Positions 23,763-31,915 of a stretch of DNA of 33,798 bases are shown in pieces (positions within the stretch are counted from its first letter, which is position 1; each line of letters begins with the position of its first letter). The notes under the pieces were generated by a model. That model was given only the letters and a program-made list of their open reading frames with translations, did not search any database and was not told the origin of the DNA. The DNA lies in assembly GCA_905479635.1 (NCBI GenBank), contig CAJQNG010000207.1, positions 1 through 33,798 of the forward strand, in the 5' to 3' direction. This DNA is from an uncultured Boseongicola sp. (lineage in GTDB: Bacteria; Pseudomonadota; Alphaproteobacteria; Rhodobacterales; Rhodobacteraceae). The translations under genes were made by a program, and so were the position numbers.

Positions 23763-24215
23763 ATGAAACCGCTGACAACATCGCTTGCCGTTCTAGTCGT
23801 ATCTCTTGCTGGCTCAGCATTTGCTGAGGGTGATCTGAGCCGCGCAAATGTCATGGACGTCGTGATCGAGATGGGGAGCAACGACGACGGTATGTATTTG
23901 AAGCCTGACCACTACGAGTTTGTAACCGGACAGGCGTACAAGCTAATTTTGACCAATGTCGATGAAATCAAACACGAGCTTGCGCTGAATGAGATGGGCG
24001 AGCGAATTTTTACCCGCAAGGTTGAGATCGCTGACGAGAACGGCGACCTGTTCGCAGAAATAAAAGGGAGTATCCGGGAGGTGGAAGTTGGTGCCGGAAA
24101 GACAGTTGAGTGGTTCATAGTGCCGATACAAACCACTGACGAACCGGTTGAGATCACATGCGAGATCCCTGGCCATCTGGAAGCAGGCATGCGTGCGAGC
24201 GCGATGATCAATTAG
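23763..24215 (+). CDS. periplasmic cupredoxin
   Basis: 150 residues. A signal peptide (MKPLTTSLAVLVVSLAGSAFA, cut near 21) leads into one cupredoxin domain. The type 1 copper ligands are in order: His71 in IKHELAL, then Cys133, His138 and Met143 in ITCEIPGHLEAGM. A charged insert at about 78-105 (GERIFTRKVEIADENGDLFAEIKG) separates the first ligand from the rest, which is longer than in plastocyanin. It would act as a one-electron carrier or copper store in the periplasm. It is divergent from the multicopper oxidase operon and has its own FNR-type box, so the two are probably used together. Confidence 0.93.
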   Translation: MKPLTTSLAVLVVSLAGSAFAEGDLSRANVMDVVIEMGSNDDGMYLKPDHYEFVTGQAYKLILTNVDEIKHELALNEMGERIFTRKVEIADENGDLFAEIKGSIREVEVGAGKTVEWFIVPIQTTDEPVEITCEIPGHLEAGMRASAMIN

Positions 24216-24793
24216 CAAGCTGCGTTTTGAATAACTGCAACTTAAAGTCTTAAAAAATCAGAAAGGGCCTATTTAAACTTGGGCCTATTCTTCCAAGCTG
24301 CGTACTTCGGACAATATCAAACGCCTTGAACCGACAGCGACTGTTGCTCCAAATCGCGTTCTACTCAAATGCACAAATGTCGGGTTGTCCGCTTAGCGAA
24401 CCTCCGCGCTCTGGGCGTCGGCCGATTGAAATCGCCGCGCTATCCTACAAAATTGCTGAAGAGCGACGTAGGTTAGTGACCGTCGGCAGAGTTTTTGGGT
24501 CCAAAGTGGCCTAAACTAAGAGAGTGTCTTGCTCATCTGGTTGATTGCATCATGCGGCGCGTGGGCGGTGATGCAATCGGCGCGGTTTACGGGCGTCTTT
24601 CGTTTGATCTTTTCCTTTTGTTGTAGAATGGCTTTGTCAGGTCCGAAGCAGACGTCAGACGGTGTGACGTTGACCACTACTTTTTTACACCGAACGTGTT
24701 CGTAAAATGAGACAGGACCGCACTTAGGAGGCGCGCAAACTCTAGAGACATACGGCTAGGCAGAAGATTATAGTTTCTAAACTAGGACGAGCG
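24216..24793. other. intergenic region with an IS3 relic
   Basis: About 580 bases. A direct repeat GGGCCTATT occurs at 24265-24273 and 24281-24289. An IS3 transposase tail is readable on the minus strand at 24516-24670. A 62-codon frame at 24326-24514 has no motif support. The remainder up to the next gene shows nothing recognisable. Confidence 0.6.
24516..24670 (-). pseudogene. IS3-family transposase, C-terminal fragment only
   Basis: The minus strand reads NVTPSDVCFGPDKAILQQKEKIKRKTPVNRADC in outline and stops at TAG (24516-24518). This matches the end of the IS3 OrfB integrase, where NVTPADVYFGR and a REKIKRKT run precede the C-terminus. Upstream of about 24670 the frame loses similarity and meets a stop. 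No terminal repeats were found, so only a scar of the element remains. Confidence 0.65.
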
Positions 24794-26380
24794 TTAGAAA
24801 CTCAGCGCGGCGCCGTCAGCACGTGGATCGGTTGCAGTCTCAACCAAGCCGTCTGAATGCAAAACAAGCGCACCTGCATGACCTGTCAAATCGCTGAATT
24901 CAGGTAGCAATTCAACATCATGCCCGGCATTTTTTAGCGCCATGACCAGATCGGGGTCAAACCTTGCCTCAAGCTTCAGGGATGTGGTGTCATCTCCCCA
25001 TGTCTTGCCCAATAGCCAGCGCGGTGCAGTAATCGCCGCCTGTAAATCCATCCCGAACTGAACGTAGCGTGTAAAGACTGCCGATTGTGTCTGCGGCTGA
25101 CCTTCGCCGCCCATCGTGCCATACGACATGACACGCCCGTCATTTAGAACGGCAATGGCGGGATTGAGCGTGTGAAAAGGTTTGCGCCCCGGGCCGACCT
25201 GATTGGGGCCTGGGCCCAGTGAAAAGCCAGCCCCCCTGTTTTGGAAAAACACACCTGTGTCTGGGCACGTCAGCCCTGAACCAAACTCCCAAAAAACGCT
25301 TTGGATAAAGCTGACAACGGTTCCTTCGCTGTCAGACGCCCCCATCCAAATTGTATCGCCCTGTGCGGGTTCATAGGGCCAAGACAACGCCTTTGCAGGA
25401 TCGATCTGGGCGGCCATCGCATCGAGTTGGGCGGCCTCAAGCCAGTCTTGCGCATGGACAGCCATGTGGTCTGGATCACCCAGTTCCGCATTGCGCCGGA
25501 TAAAGGCCTGTTTGGTGCATTCAATCAATCCGTGCAGATGATCAAATCCTTCGCCCTCGGTCACGCCAAGCCTGTCAAAAAGCCCAAGTATCATAAGGGA
25601 CGCAACACCCTGTGTCGGCGCCGTCATGTTAAAAAGTTGCCCCTGTGACGTCTTCAGGGTCAGCGGCGTAACCTCTTGCGCTTGATATGCCGCAAAATCC
25701 GACGCGCGCAGCGGGCTGCCGTTTGCTTCAAGATAGGCGGCATGGGCGCGTGCGGGAGCGCCCTCGTAAAAGCTGCGCAACCCGTTTTGGGCAAGATGTT
25801 CAAGCGTATCGCCAAGGGCGTATTGCACCAGTTTTTGGCCAGCACGTGGGATAGCGCCATCAATCAGATAGGTTGCTGCAAACCCTGGCACATCATGGAG
25901 GCCGTTCAGTTTTTCTGCTGTGCAATTCGCCTGATTGCTGGTGACTGCGATGCCGCCTTTCGCGTGACCGATAGCGTCTTTTAATAGAAGCGCCAAAGGC
26001 AGCCTTTTGTCTTTCGCTACCAAGGACAACGCCTTGTCCCATCCACTGATAGTCCCAGGAACAGTCAGTGCCGCAAGTCCACCCCGTGCAGGGATACTGT
26101 CTGTATGGGTCTTCGACGCGTAGAATTCTGGCGTTGCAAGCGCTGCTGCGGTGCCGCAGGCGGAAATGCCGATAGGCGCTTTGCCGCGGCGCTTGATCAC
26201 CCAAAACCCGTCGCCACCGATCCCGTTCATGTGGGGATAGACCACAGCGATTGTTGCGGCAGCTGCAACCATCGCCTCGATCGCGGTGCCACCCGCCGCA
26301 AGGATGTCGCGCCCCGCAAGGGATGCCGCGCGGTGCGGTGCAGTCATACCACCGCATAGGCCAAGTGAAGATTTCAACAT
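24794..26380 (-). CDS. hpxW: gamma-glutamyltransferase-fold Ntn hydrolase, probable oxamate amidohydrolase
   Basis: 528 residues of the GGT family, self-cleaving Ntn hydrolases. GGMTAPHRAASLAGRDILAAGG opens the large subunit, and HMNGIGGDGFWVIK is at 50-63. The cleavage site is QGDTIWMGASDSEGTVVSFIQS with the nucleophile Thr343. The small subunit shows FGSGLTCPDTGVFFQNRGAGFSL, the PGRKPFHTLNPA block and YGTMGGEGQPQTQ. No signal peptide is seen, unlike classic periplasmic GGT. DTIWMG in place of the GGT sequence TTHY/F resembles HpxW, which hydrolyses oxamate to oxalate and ammonia in oxalurate breakdown. A truncated hpxZ-like start lies divergently beside it (26695), which supports that reading. 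Family is certain; the HpxW role is inference. Confidence 0.85.
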   Translation of the reverse strand: MLKSSLGLCGGMTAPHRAASLAGRDILAAGGTAIEAMVAAAATIAVVYPHMNGIGGDGFWVIKRRGKAPIGISACGTAAALATPEFYASKTHTDSIPARGGLAALTVPGTISGWDKALSLVAKDKRLPLALLLKDAIGHAKGGIAVTSNQANCTAEKLNGLHDVPGFAATYLIDGAIPRAGQKLVQYALGDTLEHLAQNGLRSFYEGAPARAHAAYLEANGSPLRASDFAAYQAQEVTPLTLKTSQGQLFNMTAPTQGVASLMILGLFDRLGVTEGEGFDHLHGLIECTKQAFIRRNAELGDPDHMAVHAQDWLEAAQLDAMAAQIDPAKALSWPYEPAQGDTIWMGASDSEGTVVSFIQSVFWEFGSGLTCPDTGVFFQNRGAGFSLGPGPNQVGPGRKPFHTLNPAIAVLNDGRVMSYGTMGGEGQPQTQSAVFTRYVQFGMDLQAAITAPRWLLGKTWGDDTTSLKLEARFDPDLVMALKNAGHDVELLPEFSDLTGHAGALVLHSDGLVETATDPRADGAALSF

Positions 26381-26694
26381 GTCGTTGTCCCATTTTTAGG
26401 GACGCAGCGCGCCCCTTAAGTGCCTTAAAAGTATCCCTGCGAAACAAGGTTTTGCATGTCCGCTGTTTGCAATGACCACGCATCTTGTAGCACCATGAAG
26501 TCTTCGGTCCGCCACTATTTTCATCGCCTGTGATCGCGTTTGATGGAAAATGTGGAGTTTAGACGCGAGGCAATGCCCTATGCCGGTAGGTGGTCGTAAA
26601 AACAGGTTTAACCTTTCAGCCATCGTAAGAAGAAACATCAACTTAGATCCGATGATGTCTGAATTTTTACTGAAATTCTGGGGGCAGTTTACCA
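26381..26694. other. divergent promoter region between hpxW-like gene and hpxZ relic
   Basis: About 314 bases with no gene. It should hold the promoters of both genes. I found no clear operator, hairpin or repeat. Confidence 0.45.
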
Positions 26695-26802
26695 ATGGAT
26701 ACCAACATTCCCGAAATCATGGCTGAGGTCACGGATGCCTTTCAAGCCTATGAGGCGGCCCTTACCACCAATGGCCTTGTCACATTAACTCAGATCAACT
26801 GA
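26695..26802 (+). pseudogene. hpxZ: hpxZ-like (AtzH/DUF3225) gene, truncated by an IS6 element
   Basis: The first 27 residues, MDTNIPEIMAEVTDAFQAYEAALTTNG, match the N-terminus of DUF3225/AtzH-like proteins (HpxZ of oxalurate catabolism), which begin with an I-N-x-P-E-x-x-A-E-V-x-x-A-F-x-x-Y-E-x-A-L pattern. From base 26773 the frame enters the IS6-type end sequence and stops after 35 codons. Intact homologues are about 125-130 residues, so about 80 percent is missing, and no continuation is seen beyond the element at 27610. GGGGGCAG about 9 bases before the ATG shows the translation start survives. The match is from memory of the family; the truncation is visible directly. Confidence 0.65.
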
Positions 26803-27609
26803 ATTTGTTGGCATTATCACAGATTACGCAGCCACTATTTCAAACCATTCAGTGAATGCCTTGGCGCGCGTTTGATGGAGAGTTCTTCGGGAGACCAGAT
26901 GGCGCTGCAAATTGAAATGGTTGTAAATGGCATCGTGGGCGGACAGAAGCCGTTGCATTGACCCGGGCGATTTGAACCGTCCCATTCGGCGTTCTCGACG
27001 TCGGGTTGGCCTCCTATCATGGTTTTGCAAACAAACCACTGCCGGGCAATGGATGTGAAACCTCTGCCTGATTGTTCAATCGAACGCCCGCGACATGAAG
27101 CTGGGTCAAACCAAGCTCTCGAAGTGCCGCAGAATATGAACCCAGTTTGTCAGTGACAATTTCATCCGGAATGTACATCTGCTTTTTCAGGAGTTTCCGC
27201 ATGAGCTTAAGGGCCGTGCGCTTGTTTCGGCGAGATTGGGCCAGGACTTCAAGGACTTCGCCTTCATCGTCTACGGCGCGCCACAGATATGTCCGCTTGC
27301 CACCGATGCGGACAAAAACCTCATCAAGATGCCAGGTTCCCGACGGTTGAACTCTGCGGGCTCTGACGTTGGCGGCAATCGCCGGGCCAAATTTCAAAAC
27401 CCATCGGCAGATCGTCTCATAGCTGACATCGATTCCGCGTTCGGCCAGCATCTCCTCAACGTCACGAAAACTCAACGAAAAGCGAAAGTGGAGCCAGACT
27501 GCCCGTTGAATTGCTGATGCCGAAAATCGGTAGCGTACGTAAGATAGGTTGCTCATTCAAACACAATTACCGGCCTTCTGGCCGATCGTCGAGTTAATGT
27601 GACAATGCC
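26773..27609. mobile_element. IS6-family insertion sequence, damaged
   Basis: About 837 bp. The ends GGCCTTGTCACATTAACT (26773-26790) and the inverse of GGCATTGTCACATTAACT (27592-27609) agree at 17 of 18 bases. A second end-like copy, GGCATTATCACA (26810-26821), lies just outside the transposase stop, so the left side may carry two nested ends. No 8-bp target duplication is seen: CCACCAAT on the left, CTGCTGAG on the right. The lack of duplication, with hpxZ cut and not resumed, suggests the element took part in a deletion or cointegrate. Confidence 0.75.
26824..27556 (-). pseudogene. IS6-family transposase interrupted by a short insertion
   Basis: The N-terminal 160 residues are a clear IS6 DDE transposase: RYRFSASAIQRAVWLHFRFSLSFRDVEEMLAERGIDVSYETICRW, first Asp in WHLDEVFVRI, second in IVTDKLGSY. 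After NNQAEVSH the expected text is Q-P-T-R-R-R-E-R-R-M with the catalytic Glu. Instead about 40 extra bases (roughly 27009-27052) bring a stop after GLFAKP. The rest, PTRRRERRMGRFKSPGSMQRLLSAHDAIYNHFNLQRHLVSRRTL, continues in another frame to the TAA at 26824. All three catalytic residues survive but not in one frame, so the product is probably inactive. Confidence 0.85.
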
Positions 27610-28151
27610 CTGCTGAGAGCCCTAACGTGCCAATGCCACGCGCCTATGGGATGTCCGCTCTGGTTTGCCCGGGGTCTCAGCAGCGTCCGCGCGTTCAGCC
27701 TAGCGTTCCCTACGCCAAGGTCACCAAGACAAACAAATAACCGGCAACCAGAAATCGGAAAATCAACAGAGGATTCCTACATCACAGTTCCCATGCGGGA
27801 CGACGCCCCAGGGAGGGCGTGGAACATGGCGGCTATTGTGTAGCGACAGTCAAACAACCAACTGATCGCGGTTTCAACATTGCCACTCCACACCCAGCCA
27901 ACCCCATCATGAGCCAGCGAGCTCGACGAGAACCAAGGCAACCTCAGACGCCAAACAGCCCGCAAAGCGGGATAGCATGTTGACAGATTAGAGAACAGAA
28001 TAAGCCCAAGGCGGACTATCCCTTCTGACTGGCCTGTTCAATGGTTTCAATGACGCAGGGTATGGGCCAAAAAAACTCCGCCCACCCGCGCGGCTTCGCG
28101 AACTGGCTTCAACTATGTACCCGCTGGCTCGGTCATGATAGCGTCGTCGGT
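27610..28151. other. intergenic region, nothing supported
   Basis: About 540 bases after the IS6 end. Frames here (for example minus 27777-27965 and the extension of the next gene back to 28041) carry no family motif. No repeat, RNA gene or rest of hpxZ was recognised. Confidence 0.45.
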
Positions 28152-28967
28152 ATGGAAAGAAGCGCTGAAGAACTTGCCCAGACCGCTCGACTGGAAGATT
28201 TCTACATGCTTTCCCGATCACCGGTAATCCAGAACGTCACCGATCAAGTCTACGGATGCGGCTATATCGGTCACAGTTATACAACCCGTTCTGAAGCTGA
28301 TGAGATCATCGCTGAACTTGGATTGAATGCTGATTCCGCCCTTCTTGACTTGGGGGCCGGGGCCGGATGGCCGGGGCTGTATTTTGCGAAAAAGAGCGGT
28401 TGCACGGTTACCCTTTTGGACCTACCAGAAGCTGGTCTTCTGATTGCCCGAGAACGCGCGATTGAGGACGGCATGGCCAGCCGCGTCAAAACCGTCCAAG
28501 GTGACGCAACGAACATACCGTTTGATGCGGGCTCATTTTCAAACATCACCCACAGCGACGTGTTGTGTTGCCTGTTGTCCAAGAAACGGGTTCTCAAAGA
28601 ATGCCGGCGGGTTATTCTGGACACAGGGCGCATGGCATTTTCGGTCATTGACGCTGCTCCAAATCTTTCGAAGCCGGGGCGGGCAAAGGCATTGGATGCT
28701 GGCCCTGAGTTTATGGATTCAAGACAACCATACAGCAGTATGCTGAGCGAAACAGGTTGGCGGGTCGTCTCGCAAACGGACCTCACTGCGGAACTTGAAC
28801 TGGCGTACACGGCAATGATTAATGCGGAGCGCAGCAACGAGGCCGAACTGAGACGTCTGGGCGGCGATGACTATTATGACGACGGCCAGACAAATTGGGT
28901 CAAGAAGCTTTCGGCAGTCAGGGAGGGCCTCATCCGCCGAGACCTTTATATTGTGGCGCCGGCGTAG
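28152..28967 (+). CDS. class I SAM-dependent methyltransferase
   Basis: 271 residues from the ATG at 28152. The N-terminal helical cap is LEDFYMLSRSPVIQNVTDQVYGCGYIGHSYTT. The SAM loop is LLDLGAGAGWPGLYFA at about 64-79, strand 2 ends with VTLLDLPEAG, and the catalytic region is ATNIPFDAGSFSNITHSDVLCCL, then CRRVILDTGRMAFSV. G-A-G-A-G-W-P-G is a variant of the usual D-x-G-x-G-x-G loop. The open frame begins at 28041, but those extra 37 codons look noncoding; the chosen ATG lacks a good ribosome binding site, so the start is uncertain. Substrate unknown. It stands between the IS6 region and an ISKra4 element and may have come in with them. Confidence 0.82.
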   Translation: MERSAEELAQTARLEDFYMLSRSPVIQNVTDQVYGCGYIGHSYTTRSEADEIIAELGLNADSALLDLGAGAGWPGLYFAKKSGCTVTLLDLPEAGLLIARERAIEDGMASRVKTVQGDATNIPFDAGSFSNITHSDVLCCLLSKKRVLKECRRVILDTGRMAFSVIDAAPNLSKPGRAKALDAGPEFMDSRQPYSSMLSETGWRVVSQTDLTAELELAYTAMINAERSNEAELRRLGGDDYYDDGQTNWVKKLSAVREGLIRRDLYIVAPA

Positions 28968-29077
28968 TCGTCTTTTGATTTCGTCTGGACGATTTCGCCA
29001 CCACTGCGAATGTCCGCTTCGTCCCGTATTCTGTTGAAAAACTCTTGTTTATCTGTGGCCATGGCGCTGATTCAATT

Positions 29078-30531
29078 GGGAGTGGAAAGACCCTGCGGAT
29101 TCAGATTGATCTCGGCCTATCTTTTTGCCTTCGTTGCAGGAGGATTTGTTATGAAAGTTCGTATCAGGATTGAAACGGAGTTTGGCTGGGGCGAGCGCCG
29201 TTCCCATGAGATTGGCGTCATTGAACGGAGTTCTATTGATGCGTCGGAAGATAGCCTTGGTATCAGCCTCGCCGAGGGCAAATCGATCTTGGAAGAAGTC
29301 CAGCGCGCGGTTCTTCAGGATCACGTGGAAGACATCAGCGAAGTAGAGCGGGCATGCCCACACTGCCAGGCGTATTTGCGTGTACATGATCGTCGTAAAC
29401 GGCGGGTTGATACTCTTTTCGGTCGTGTGACTGTCGAAGCGCCTCGGATCCGGATGTGCATGTGCGGTTTGCCGGGCCTTCCCGAGTTCAAGGTGGGGCA
29501 TTCTCCGCTTACGCGGATTTTGAGAGACAATGCCATACCTGAGCTTAGGAGGCTTCAAGCCGAGCTGGGAAGCCGGCATAGTTTTCGAGAAGCCGCGCAC
29601 CTGCTGAACGAACTAACACCTTGCGCCAGCCAGAACCACGCAACGATCCGTAACCGACTTGCCTCGGTCGCCAAGGCTCTGGAAGAACGGTGCGACGAGG
29701 CACCGACGGGCACGGGTGTTCAATCAAATCCTTCCGAAGTGCCGGGTTTTCTAGACAGCGCATACGTTCGCTCACGCCCCGAATATCAAAGGCGAAACTT
29801 CGAAGTCATTGTGGGGTCTATTGAAAGCGAAACAGCTGAAAAACGGCGGTTTGGATTGAGCCAGATGGGTGCCGACCGCCCAACGGAATACTTGCGGTCC
29901 AACCTGAAAGCCGCTGGTTGGATGGATAGCGTTGCAGTGACCGTTTTTTCTGATGGCGATCCGGCACTGCCTCGCTTGGTTAAGAACGCGACGAGTGCTG
30001 ATGTTCATCACGCTCTTGATTGGTGGCATATATCGGTGCGCATCAGGCATGTGGAGACAACATTCCAACCGCTGCTGTCACAAATTGAACCGGACGGCGC
30101 CGCAGAGATCGCCGCACTTGTTGAGCGACTTCGCTGGCGCATATGGCATGGCCAGATAGACCGCGCGCTCGATGCGCTTGACGATTTGTTCCGCTTTGCG
30201 ATGCGAGCACGCGAATACACCTATCGTGAGTCAAACGATGCGGCGCTCTCGGCCGCCTCGCGCGCAATGGTTCTAAGGACATACTTGTGCCGCAACCTGT
30301 CAGCTATCGTCAACTACGGAGATCGACGTCAGCAAGGAAAAGCGGTCTCAACGTCGAGGGCAGAAGGTCTCGTCAATGAGATCGCCAATGTGCGCCTGGG
30401 AAAGAAACAGCGCATGAGATGGTCTCCAAAGGGGGCTCATCACGTTGCGATTGTCAGCGCCGCTGTCTTGGATGGAAGGCTCTCTTCAGGGCATCTGGCT
30501 GCGGCGTGATCCCCAGACTCCTTCCACCCCC
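29078..30531. mobile_element. ISKra4-family insertion sequence with degenerate ends
   Basis: The transposase is bracketed by imperfect inverted repeats: GGGAGTGGAAAGACCCTGCG at 29078-29097, and on the other strand from 30531 GGGGGTGGAAGGAGTCTGGG, agreeing at about 18 of 23 positions through GGAT. The right repeat reaches into the transposase stop codon. No target duplication was seen. Boundaries are therefore tentative, although the length of about 1.45 kb suits a single-gene member of this family. Confidence 0.5.
29151..30509 (+). CDS. ISKra4-family transposase
   Basis: 452 residues, apparently intact. The N-terminal part has a zinc-ribbon-like CPHCQAYLRVHDRRKRRVDTLFGRVTVEAPRIRMCMC (cysteines near 67, 70 and 101-103). 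The catalytic core holds FSDGDPALPRLVKNATSADVHHALDWWHISVRIRH, and the C-terminus has the family-typical KKQRMRWSPKGAHHVA. AGGAGG lies 7 bases before the ATG at 29151; the frame extends up to 29010 but that part is noncoding and contains the IS end. It moves its own element. It is one of the few transposase genes in the window with no visible lesion. Confidence 0.9.
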   Translation: MKVRIRIETEFGWGERRSHEIGVIERSSIDASEDSLGISLAEGKSILEEVQRAVLQDHVEDISEVERACPHCQAYLRVHDRRKRRVDTLFGRVTVEAPRIRMCMCGLPGLPEFKVGHSPLTRILRDNAIPELRRLQAELGSRHSFREAAHLLNELTPCASQNHATIRNRLASVAKALEERCDEAPTGTGVQSNPSEVPGFLDSAYVRSRPEYQRRNFEVIVGSIESETAEKRRFGLSQMGADRPTEYLRSNLKAAGWMDSVAVTVFSDGDPALPRLVKNATSADVHHALDWWHISVRIRHVETTFQPLLSQIEPDGAAEIAALVERLRWRIWHGQIDRALDALDDLFRFAMRAREYTYRESNDAALSAASRAMVLRTYLCRNLSAIVNYGDRRQQGKAVSTSRAEGLVNEIANVRLGKKQRMRWSPKGAHHVAIVSAAVLDGRLSSGHLAAA

Positions 30532-30864
30532 TGTCCTATGCTTGTCATGCAAGCCCATGGCTTGCGTATCCGTTCAGGTCTCATGCGAAAACGGCGGCTG
30601 ACCATACTCGGAAACGGTCCATTATGACCAAGCCCATATCGATCCAACCGCCGCCGGTGCCCGCCAAAATTGGCGTGGCGGGCACCGGCTCAATCTTCGC
30701 AGATCGATGGGAAAAGCATAAGACAGCCTAATGCGGAAACCTTCATAGATGTCAGTATAATACCCCAAGCCTGAGCACGCCCATTGCGACAGAGATGCGC
30801 CAAGCTGGGTTTGCTTTGTTAAGGACGAAAGACTACCGTCAATCATCTTCTTGGGAGGGCCACC
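30510..30864. other. intergenic region with strong hairpin and possible promoter
   Basis: About 355 bases. It contains the outer end of the ISKra4 element, the 14-bp-stem hairpin at 30653-30689 and a TATAAT at 30756-30761 that may be the -10 element of the nitrilase gene; the matching -35 (TGCGGA) is poor. Confidence 0.5.
30653..30689. terminator. hairpin with perfect 14-bp stem
   Basis: GCCGGTGCCCGCCA pairs exactly with TGGCGGGCACCGGC around a 9-base loop. It is very stable, but only TCAATCTTCG follows, so no proper U tract is present. It may stop read-through from the ISKra4 transposase into the nitrilase gene or be a relic of an element end. Confidence 0.5.
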
Positions 30865-31797
30865 ATGAAAATTGCCGCTGTACAGCAACCGCCGGTCTAT
30901 CTGGACAAGGCTAAATCCATTCAGCGCGCGGTTGAGTTAATGTCTGATGCCGCGAAGCAAGACTGTGGTTTGATAGTTTTTCCTGAGGCATGGCTTCCTG
31001 GGTACCCGACCTTCGTTTGGCGTCTGTCACCCGGAGCAGATATGAAAAAGACTGACGAGCTCTTTGCGCTTTTACAAGAGAACTCGGTCGACCTCAGCAA
31101 GGATGACCTGGCTCCCATTAAGGAAGCCGCAAAGGAACACGGTATTGTTGTCGTGATGGGTCATCAGGAACTGGATGGTGCTGTGAGTGGAAGCACCTTG
31201 TTCAACAGTGTGGCCATCATCGACGCTGATGGGAAACTTCTGAACAATCACCGAAAGCTCATGCCAACAAACCCCGAACGTATGGTGTGGGGCTTCGGTG
31301 ACGGTTCGACGCTTAAGGTTGTAGAGACTGCAGTCGGGCGCGTCGGGGCCCTGCTCTGTTGGGAAAATTACATGCCCCTCGCTCGTTTTGCTCTTTATGC
31401 CCAGAACATCGACATATATTGCGCACCAACTTGGGACAGTGGCGCATCTTGGCTAGCCACGATGCAACATATTGCGCGCGAGGGAGGGTGCTGGGTCGTC
31501 GGATGCGCCACATCATTAGAAGCTTCCGATATTCCGGATTCGGTTATCTACCGCGACGAGTTGTTTCCTAATGCCGATGAGTGGATCAACCCGGGGGACG
31601 CAGTGATCTACCAGCCTTTTGGAGGGCCGCTTGCTGGGCCGATGCACAAGAAAAAAGGACTACTGGTCGCTGAGGTCGATGTTTCGGCCGCAAAAGCATC
31701 CCGCCGCAAATTCGATGTAGCGGGGCATTACTCGAGACCTGATGTTTTCAAGCTGACCATAAACCGTTCGCGTCAGTCTCCCGTATCCTTCGATTAG
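30865..31797 (+). CDS. nitrilase / carbon-nitrogen hydrolase
   Basis: 310 residues of the nitrilase superfamily. The catalytic triad is complete: Glu41 in VFPEAWLPGYP, Lys131 in NHRKLMPTNPERMVWG, Cys165 in GALLCWENYMPLARF. C-W-E-N and the R-K-L-M-P-T-x-x-E-R block are typical of true nitrilases (nitrile to acid plus ammonia), while amidases usually differ there. It is cytosolic and the family forms spiral oligomers. GGGAGGG lies about 6 bases before the ATG. The gene faces a minus-strand set (GFA, OsmC, unknown) and ends 118 bp from it. The physiological nitrile is unknown; release of ammonia would suit nitrogen scavenging, as would the HpxW-like enzyme. Confidence 0.93.
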   Translation: MKIAAVQQPPVYLDKAKSIQRAVELMSDAAKQDCGLIVFPEAWLPGYPTFVWRLSPGADMKKTDELFALLQENSVDLSKDDLAPIKEAAKEHGIVVVMGHQELDGAVSGSTLFNSVAIIDADGKLLNNHRKLMPTNPERMVWGFGDGSTLKVVETAVGRVGALLCWENYMPLARFALYAQNIDIYCAPTWDSGASWLATMQHIAREGGCWVVGCATSLEASDIPDSVIYRDELFPNADEWINPGDAVIYQPFGGPLAGPMHKKKGLLVAEVDVSAAKASRRKFDVAGHYSRPDVFKLTINRSRQSPVSFD

Positions 31798-31915
31798 GTT
31801 GGCTTCGCGATGCGAACGTCTGTTCAAACCACCGCCAAAAGTGGGTGTTGACCGAAGTTGTAGCGGTCGGTCAATCGGGTAAAACTATCGCGAGCAAGCG
31901 AACTACCCGGGTGCT

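Noticed and set aside
24265-24289. Direct repeat GGGCCTATT twice, 16 bp apart
   Set aside because: Only two copies, no spacer pattern and no cas genes; not a CRISPR array, and too short to interpret.
27777-27965. 62-codon minus-strand frame
   Set aside because: No motif, no ribosome binding site and composition like noncoding DNA next to IS6.
28041-28151. N-terminal extension of the third methyltransferase
   Set aside because: The 37 codons do not resemble the family; conserved sequence begins shortly after the ATG at 28152.
29010-29150. N-terminal extension of the ISKra4 transposase
   Set aside because: It contains the putative IS end, and a strong AGGAGG marks the ATG at 29151.
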